Source of the DNA: Actinomycetes bacterium
GTDB taxonomy: Bacteria > Actinomycetota > Acidimicrobiia > Acidimicrobiales > Bog-793
Assembly (NCBI GenBank): GCA_021809425.1
Contig: JAKBAA010000019.1
Coordinates: 1-46,958 of the forward strand
Direction of reading: 5' to 3'
Length of the DNA stretch: 46,958 bases
The position numbers and the translations under genes were made by a program. The notes beneath the pieces were generated by a model. It was not told the origin of the DNA, did no database searches, and saw only the letters and a program-made list of their open reading frames with translations. Shown here piece after piece: positions 42,118 through 46,958 of this stretch (its first letter is position 1; every line of letters begins with the position of its first letter).

Positions 42118-42918
42118 TCAGCCGATCTTGAGCAGCTGGCCGCCGTCCACCGGCAGGGCTACGCCGGTGATGAAGCCGGCCTCGTCCGAGTTGAGGAACA
42201 AGGCGGCGTTCGCCACATCCCACGCCGTGCCCATCTTGCCCCGGAGCGGCACCCGGGCGTCGCGCAGGGCGACCACCTCCTCCCGGGTGTCGGCCAGCAC
42301 CCCGATGCGCGTCTCGATCGCCATCGGCGTGTACATGAGCCCCGGCAGGATCGTGTTGGCCCGGATGCCGTAGCGGGCGTTCGTGATCGCCACGTGCTGG
42401 GTGAGGGCGATCACCCCTGCCTTCGACGTCTTGTAGGCGACGTAGGGGTAGTCGACCACCGCCGCCGTCGCGGCGATCGTCGTGATCGAGCCCGAGCCCT
42501 GGTCCCGCAGGATCGGCAGGACGTGCTTGCAGGCGAGCACCACGCTCTTCAGGTTGGTCGCCGTCAGCGAGTCGAACGCCTCCGGCTGCAGCTCGGTCAG
42601 CACGGCATCCCCGCCGGCCAGGCTGGTACCGACATTGCAGTGCAAGATGTCGAGGTGCCCCCAGCGGGCCTGGCAGCGGGCGAACAGGTGGGCGACGTCC
42701 TCCTCGTCGGTGGCGTCCATCCGTACCGCCTCCGCCGTGCCGCCCGCCCGCTCGATCAGCTCGACCGTCGCCTCGGCCCGCTCGAGGTGCAGGTCGGCGC
42801 ACAGCACCTTCGCCCCCTCGCGGGCGAAGGTGAGCGCCGTCGCCCGGCCGTTGCCCACGCTCTCGCCCGGTGACTGCCCGGCGCCGATCACGACGGCCAC
42901 CCGGTTCTCGAGCCGCAT
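42118..42918 (-). CDS. SDR-family oxidoreductase with extended glycine loop
   Basis: A 266-residue short-chain dehydrogenase. The cofactor motif is expanded to VVIGAGQSPGESVGNGRATAL in place of the plain TGxxxGIG. CADLHLERAE near 40 suggests NAD(H), and NVGTSL near 92 stands where NNAG is usual. YKTSK (catalytic Tyr/Lys) is near 155. The expected Ser before it lies in an ITTIAATAAV stretch where only Thr/Ala are seen, so the catalytic Ser may be replaced. GAGGAGGGAGCC precedes the ATG at 42918. The partner and substrate are unknown. It is divergent from the LLM oxidoreductase gene, separated by about 195 bases. Confidence 0.85.
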   Translation of the reverse strand: MRLENRVAVVIGAGQSPGESVGNGRATALTFAREGAKVLCADLHLERAEATVELIERAGGTAEAVRMDATDEEDVAHLFARCQARWGHLDILHCNVGTSLAGGDAVLTELQPEAFDSLTATNLKSVVLACKHVLPILRDQGSGSITTIAATAAVVDYPYVAYKTSKAGVIALTQHVAITNARYGIRANTILPGLMYTPMAIETRIGVLADTREEVVALRDARVPLRGKMGTAWDVANAALFLNSDEAGFITGVALPVDGGQLLKIG

Positions 42919-43112
42919 GGCTCCCTCCTCGTCGCCCGCCACGGCCTTGCTACGCAGGCCGGCTCTCCGCTCGGACGGTACACGACCGGCCCGACCGGTC
43001 GCCCCTCCGCCGCGCCCCGCTCGCTATGCTCGCCGCGCCCGCCGGCGCCTCCACCCGGCCGCCACGAGCACGTTCGCCGCCAGGCGGCGCCGACCACGAC
43101 GGAGGGACCTCC

Positions 43113-44063
43113 ATGGCCTTGACCCGCCTCGGCTTCCACTTCTCCTCGACCACCTACGACGGTTGGACGAGCGCAACGCTCGCCTCGACCGTGCTCGACG
43201 TGGCCGCCGCCGCCGAGCAGGCCGGCTTCGACTCGCTGTGGGTCCCCGACCACGCCCACCAGAACCCGATCGGCGGCGGTCCGGCCACGCCGATGCCCGA
43301 GGCCTACGCCCTCCTTGCCGCCCTCGCCGCCCGCACGACCGCCGTGCGCCTCGGCGCCCTCGTCAGCCCGATCACCTTCCGAGCGCCCTCCCTCCTGGCA
43401 AAGGCGGTCGCCACCCTCGACGTCCTCTCCGGCGGGCGCGCCGTGCTCGGTCTCGGCGCTGCCTGGGACACCGCCGAGCACACCGCCTACGGCATCGACT
43501 ACCCGCCCCTTCCCGAGCGCTACGAGCGCCTCGAGGAGGCCCTCCAGCTCTGCCGGGCCCTCCTCGGCGAGCAGCCCGCCAGCTTCGCCGGGCGCTTCTT
43601 CACCCTCGACGGCGCCTGGTGCTCGCCGCCGCCCGTCCAGGCGCGCCTCCCCATCCTCGTCGGCGGCGGCGGCGAGCGGCGCACCCTCGCCCTCGTCGCC
43701 CGCTACGCCGATGCCTGCAACTTCTTCGGCGGCATCGACGACCTCCGCCGAAAGCTGCAGGTGCTGCGCCAGCACTGCGACGAAGCCGGCCGAGACCCGT
43801 CCGAGGTGACCACCACCGTCGCCTTCATGGCTCCCGACGACCCCGACGAGGTACGCCGCCTCGCCGACGAGCGCCTCGCCCTCGGCGTCGACGGCGTCAT
43901 CCTCTTCGGAGGCTCCGCCCCGAGCGCGTCCACGGTGGCCGCCTGGGGTGCCGCGCTCGCCGACCTGCACACCTGCTGGTCGCCTCCAACAACCTCGGCA
44001 CCTACGGCGGCATCGTCGTCGGCTCGGCCATCGGTGGGTCGATCGCCAACCACTTCGGGGTGA
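43113..44063 (+). CDS. LLM-class (F420-type) oxidoreductase with altered 3' end
   Basis: Residues 1 to about 287 are a normal LLM-class protein of the F420-dependent type: LGFHFSSTTYDGW at the start, AAEQAGFDSLWVPDHAHQNP near 33, VRLGALVSPITFRAPSLLAKAVATLDVLSGGRAVLGLGAAW near 76, and LPILVGGGGERRTLALVARYADACNFFGG near 185. After ADLHT the family pattern stops and about 28 Ser/Pro/Thr-rich residues follow, read out of frame through the remains of an MFS transporter gene. The native stop seems to have been lost by a fusion at about 43973. The core domain looks complete, so the protein may still work. GGAGGG 6 bases before the ATG fixes the start. Confidence 0.8.
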   Translation: MALTRLGFHFSSTTYDGWTSATLASTVLDVAAAAEQAGFDSLWVPDHAHQNPIGGGPATPMPEAYALLAALAARTTAVRLGALVSPITFRAPSLLAKAVATLDVLSGGRAVLGLGAAWDTAEHTAYGIDYPPLPERYERLEEALQLCRALLGEQPASFAGRFFTLDGAWCSPPPVQARLPILVGGGGERRTLALVARYADACNFFGGIDDLRRKLQVLRQHCDEAGRDPSEVTTTVAFMAPDDPDEVRRLADERLALGVDGVILFGGSAPSASTVAAWGAALADLHTCWSPPTTSAPTAASSSARPSVGRSPTTSG

Positions 44064-44185
44064 CCGGCCCGTTCTGGTTCGCCTTCGCCGGCTCGGCGCT
44101 CTCCGTCGTGCTCCTCTGGGGCCAGCTCTCCCACGTCACGCACGGCGACGACCCCGGCGCCGCGCCGCAACGTCCCGCTTCGTGA
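43973..44185 (+). pseudogene. C-terminal remnant of an MFS transporter gene
   Basis: In the frame +2 relative to the LLM gene, about 70 codons encode LLVASNNLGTYGGIVVGSAIGG, then FGVTGPFWFAFAGSALSVVLLW and QLSHVTHGDD before TGA at 44185. This is the last two helices and tail of an MFS exporter (NNLGTYGG and FWFAFAGSA are typical). Everything upstream in this frame is antisense-like noise, so the first 350 or so residues are missing. It marks a deletion or insertion joining two genes. Confidence 0.7.
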
Positions 44186-44195
44186 CATCTGTCAC
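44182..44195. promoter_or_regulatory. GTGACA-TC-TGTCAC dyad before the ABC exporter operon
   Basis: A perfect 6-2-6 inverted repeat at the end of the MFS remnant, followed about 12 bases later by a third GGTGACAG half-site. It lies about 60 bases before the ABC ATPase start and could bind the response regulator of the downstream two-component system, but no regulator family can be named. Confidence 0.4.
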
Positions 44196-44253
44196 CGGTC
44201 GGAGGTGACAGGGCGCACTGGTGGCAGGCGGCCGGCGGCGGGAGGCTCCTCGC

Positions 44254-45195
44254 ATGCGCCCTGCCGAGCCCCGCCACGGCATCGTCCTCGAGCAGCTGCG
44301 CAAGTGCTACGGCCCAGTCGAGGCGGTCGCCGGCATCGACCTCGTCGTGACGCCCGGTGAGACCGTGGCGCTGCTCGGCCCGAACGGCGCCGGCAAGTCG
44401 ACCACCATCGACCTCCTCCTCGGCCTCGCCACGCCCGATGGCGGTGCCGTCACCGTCTTCGGCCAGCCGCCCGCCCGGGCCGTCGCCGAGGGCCGCGTCG
44501 CCGGCATGCTCCAGACCGGCCAGCTCATCGACCACCTCACCGTGCGCGAGCTCGTGGCGCTCGCCGCCTCCCTCTACCCTCACCCGCGCCCGCTCGGCGA
44601 GGTGCTCGAGGTCACCGGCGCCGCCGCCTTCGCCGACCAGCGCACCACCAAGCTCTCCGGCGGCCAGGCCCAGCGGGTCCGCTTCGCCCTCGCCCTCGTG
44701 GCCGACGCCGCCCTTCTGGTGCTCGACGAGCCCACCGTCGCCCTCGACGTCGAGGCCCGGCGGGACTTCTGGGCTGCCATGCGGCGGGTGGCGAGGGGTG
44801 GCACGACGGTCCTGTTCGCCACCCACTACCTCGAGGAGGCCGACGCCTACGCCGACCGGATCGTCCTCATGGCCCACGGCCGGATCCTCGCCGACGGGCC
44901 GGCCACGGACATCAAGGCGCGTGTCGGCGGGCGGCGCATCCGTGCGACCCTTGACGCCGTCCCCCTCGACGAGCTGCGCCGGCTTCCCGGGGTGTCAGGT
45001 GCCGAGCGCCACGGCGACGCCGTGGCGCTCACCTGTGCCGACTCCGACCTTGCGCTGCGCGCCCTGCTCGCCGCCTACCCGGCGGCGCGCGACCTCGAGG
45101 TGCGCGGCGCCGGGCTCGAGGAGGCCTTCTTCGAGCTCGTCGCCGAGGACGACCGCACCGCCTCCGGCGCCCCGAAGGCGACGGCCCACCGATGA
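44254..45195 (+). CDS. ABC-2 type exporter ATP-binding protein
   Basis: A 313-residue ATPase of the DrrA/CcmA type. Walker A is LLGPNGAGKSTTIDLLLG, the Q-loop is in MLQTGQLIDHLTV, the signature is KLSGGQAQRVRFALALV, Walker B is LLVLDEPTVALD and the switch His is in LFATHYLEEADAYADR. The C-terminal part after about 215 is the regulatory domain common in this class. The ATG at 44254 (GGGAGG 9 bases before) was preferred to a GTG at 44221. Its stop overlaps the permease start (ATGA). Together with the sensor kinase downstream this looks like an antibiotic or envelope-stress export system. Confidence 0.9.
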   Translation: MRPAEPRHGIVLEQLRKCYGPVEAVAGIDLVVTPGETVALLGPNGAGKSTTIDLLLGLATPDGGAVTVFGQPPARAVAEGRVAGMLQTGQLIDHLTVRELVALAASLYPHPRPLGEVLEVTGAAAFADQRTTKLSGGQAQRVRFALALVADAALLVLDEPTVALDVEARRDFWAAMRRVARGGTTVLFATHYLEEADAYADRIVLMAHGRILADGPATDIKARVGGRRIRATLDAVPLDELRRLPGVSGAERHGDAVALTCADSDLALRALLAAYPAARDLEVRGAGLEEAFFELVAEDDRTASGAPKATAHR

Positions 45196-45923
45196 CCGCC
45201 GCCTACCTGCACGCCGAGCTCCGCCGGACGTTCCGCAACCGACGCTTCCTCTTCTTCTCGCTCGGCTTCCCCCTCGTCCTCTTCCTGACCGTCGCCGGCG
45301 CCAACCGGTCGCGCTCGATCGAAGGGATCGCCTTCCCCCTCTACTACCTCGCCGGCATGGTCTCCTGGGGCGCCCTCATCGCCGTCATCTCCTCCGGCTC
45401 GCGCATCTCCGCCGAGCGCCAGCTCGGCTGGGTGCGCCAGCTCCGGACCACCCCGCTGCGCACCCGCACCTACTTCGCCTCGAAGATCCTCGCCGGCTAC
45501 CTGCTGGCGCTCCTCACGATCGCCGTCCTCGACCTCGCCGGCACCGGGCTCGGCGTCCGCCTCGACGCCCGCCAGTGGGCCACGATGACCCTCCTCCTGC
45601 TCGTCGGCCTCGTCCCCTTCGCCGTCCTCGGCATCCTCCTCGGCCACCTGCTGAAGCCCGACTCCCTCGGGCCGGCCGTCGGCGGGACCACCTCGCTCCT
45701 CGCCCTGCTGAGCGGCGCCTGGGGACCGCTGTCGACCGGCCATGCCTTCGTAGAGGCCACCAAGGCCCTCCCCTCCTACTGGCTGGTCCAGTCCGGGCGC
45801 GTCGCCTTCGGCGGCTCGGGATGGCCACCGGCCGAGGCCTGGCTCGTGATCGGCGCCTGGACCCTCGTCCTCGGGCGCCTCGCCGTCCTCGCCTACCGGC
45901 GCGACACCGCCCGGGTCGCCTGA
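45192..45923 (+). CDS. ABC-2 type exporter permease
   Basis: A 243-residue membrane protein with six helices: FLFFSLGFPLVLFLTVAG, GIAFPLYYLAGMVSWGALIAVIS, ILAGYLLALLTIAVLDLAG, MTLLLLVGLVPFAVLGILLG, then GTTSLLALLSGAWGPLSTG and a C-terminal WLVIGAWTLVLGRLAVLAY. RISAERQLGWVRQLRTTPLRTRTYFASKI is the typical cytoplasmic loop that couples to the ATPase. It overlaps the ATPase gene by 4 bases. The cargo is unknown. Confidence 0.85.
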   Translation: MTAAYLHAELRRTFRNRRFLFFSLGFPLVLFLTVAGANRSRSIEGIAFPLYYLAGMVSWGALIAVISSGSRISAERQLGWVRQLRTTPLRTRTYFASKILAGYLLALLTIAVLDLAGTGLGVRLDARQWATMTLLLLVGLVPFAVLGILLGHLLKPDSLGPAVGGTTSLLALLSGAWGPLSTGHAFVEATKALPSYWLVQSGRVAFGGSGWPPAEAWLVIGAWTLVLGRLAVLAYRRDTARVA

Positions 45924-45982
45924 CCGGCTCGCCCGACCGGGTCGCCCGACCGGGTCGCCAGGTGCTTCGGTAGGTTACGGCG

Positions 45983-46958
45983 GTGGCGGCACGCGACGTC
46001 CATCCGCACCCGGCGGCCGATCCCACCTGGGTGGCCGAGCAGCGCAAGTGGAGCCGCGGCTGGCGGCGCATCGTCTTCCCGGGCGCCTTCCTCGCCTACC
46101 TCATCCAGGTCGCCACCGTCCTGCCGAAGGACGCCCACGGCGCCGCCCTCGTCGCCGGCGCCGCCGACCTCGTCCTGTTCGCCGTCGGCTACGTCCTCGC
46201 CGTCCCGGCCACCTGGGTGCTCGGCGACCGCCGCTACACCGGCCTCGTGGCGGCGATGGCCGTGCTGTGGCTCATCGAGCTCCCCTTCGCTCATGCCGAC
46301 GCCTTCGTGATGGGCGTGTTCGTCGTCGCCCTGCTCGTCATCCGCTTCGGCGAGCGCGGCCTCGTCGCCGGCGCCGCCGTCGCCGTCACCGCCATCCTCC
46401 TGCCGCCCGCCGTCGGACCCTGGCACGACACCCTCACCACCGGCCTGTCCAACGGCACCGCCATCGCCATCTCGACCACGGCGCTCGCCATGTACGGCTT
46501 CGGACGGGTCATCCGCGGCAGCGTCGCCCTCGAGCGCGCCCGCGCCGAGCTCGACCGCCTCGCCGCCGAGAACGAGCGGGCGCGCATCGCCCGGGACCTG
46601 CACGACCTGCTCGGCCACTCGCTCACCACCATCTCGGTCAAGGCCGAGCTCGCCCACAAGCTGACCGCCCACGACCCCGACGCCGCCGCCCGCGAGATCG
46701 CGGATGTCGCCGCCCTCACCCGGCGCGCCCTCGGCGACGTGCGGGCTGCCGTGGCGAGCTATCGCGAGGTCACCCTCGCCGGCGAGCTCGCCACCGGACG
46801 CGAGCTGCTGCGTGCCGCCGGCATCACCGGCGAGCTGCCGCCCGCCGTCGAGCTCGTCGACGACGCCGCCCAGGAGCTGTTCGGCTGGGTCGTACGCGAG
46901 GGCCTCACGAACGTCGTCCGCCACTCGCGCGCCCGCACCGGCCGCCTCCAGCTTGCCC
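45983..46958 (+). CDS. Sensor histidine kinase, DesK/NarL-type (3' end outside the window)
   Basis: 325 codons are visible from the GTG at 45983. Residues 25-175 hold about five membrane segments (IVFPGAFLAYLIQVATVLP and others). The dimerisation helix with the phosphorylated His is ERARIARDLHDLLGHSLTTISVKAELAHKL (HisKA_3), near residues 196-225. GWVVREGLTNVVRHSRA near the end is the N-box of the ATPase domain. The rest, and probably a LuxR/NarL-type response regulator, lies beyond the window. TAGGTT at 45971-45976, 7 bases before the GTG, is a likely -10, so this transcript may be leaderless and separate from the ABC genes 60 bases upstream. Confidence 0.87.
   Translation, partial: MAARDVHPHPAADPTWVAEQRKWSRGWRRIVFPGAFLAYLIQVATVLPKDAHGAALVAGAADLVLFAVGYVLAVPATWVLGDRRYTGLVAAMAVLWLIELPFAHADAFVMGVFVVALLVIRFGERGLVAGAAVAVTAILLPPAVGPWHDTLTTGLSNGTAIAISTTALAMYGFGRVIRGSVALERARAELDRLAAENERARIARDLHDLLGHSLTTISVKAELAHKLTAHDPDAAAREIADVAALTRRALGDVRAAVASYREVTLAGELATGRELLRAAGITGELPPAVELVDDAAQELFGWVVREGLTNVVRHSRARTGRLQLA

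Noticed and set aside
42482-44185. A 567-codon plus-strand frame ending in an MFS-like tail as one long gene
   Set aside because: Only the last 70 codons resemble a protein family. The rest is antisense to the SDR gene or out of frame with the LLM gene.

Overview
The window is very GC-rich DNA with GC-ended codons, many GTG starts and many ATGA/GTGA gene overlaps. It looks like a chromosomal piece of an actinobacterium (Actinomycetota). Supporting families are a FurA-KatG pair, F420/FMN-type LLM oxidoreductases, a TIGR03085-like protein, a DUF6458-like protein and a CSYWAC-type flavin disulfide reductase. An Acidimicrobiia-like lineage would fit, but that is inference. No rRNA, tRNA, CRISPR array or intact insertion sequence was seen.

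Layout. (1) 1-2982, minus: the first codons of an ECF sigma factor and a large YfhO-type membrane protein. (2) 3215-8087, plus: a compact operon ligK-ligJ-ligI-ligA-ligB-ligC, the whole protocatechuate 4,5-cleavage route from protocatechuate to pyruvate and oxaloacetate. (3) 8182-11110, minus: three genes joined by 4-base overlaps. They are a selenoprotein with an in-frame UGA in a UGSC motif and a SECIS-like hairpin, an uncharacterised 389-residue protein, and an alpha/beta hydrolase fused to a RidA domain. This is the most unusual system in the window. (4) 11233-12921: a membrane-anchored Ser/Gly/Thr-repeat protein.

(5) 13002-26009: a catabolic and transport block for nitrogen compounds. 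It holds an AtzH/HpxZ-like protein, a TrzN/AtzA-type amidohydrolase, an FAD oxidoreductase, a creatininase-family hydrolase, a CocE-type hydrolase, a NitT/TauT-type ABC transporter, a cytosine-deaminase-like amidohydrolase, an LLM oxidoreductase and a Rieske oxygenase. Four of its start regions carry half-sites spaced like GlnR boxes (5-mers every 11 bp). In three of them a GAAAC half-site lies exactly 10 nt from a TAnnnT -10 element. This points to common nitrogen control.

(6) 26196-32339: a GAF-PP2C phosphatase, a MATE exporter, a PadR regulator with a dyad lying over its promoter, a DMT transporter, and a flavin disulfide reductase preceded by 18 perfect copies of a heptamer. (7) 32346-38571: an SDR, KatG and FurA, a TIGR03085-like protein, a DUF6458 protein, a MarR regulator and a secreted Hcp-like protein with a collagen-like tail. 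(8) 38764-42918: a DHA2 MFS exporter with an operator inside its promoter, an ECF sigma factor coupled to ogt, a small hypothetical gene and an SDR. (9) 43113-46958: an LLM oxidoreductase whose 3' end runs into the remnant of an MFS gene, then an ABC exporter and a DesK/NarL-type sensor kinase cut by the window edge.
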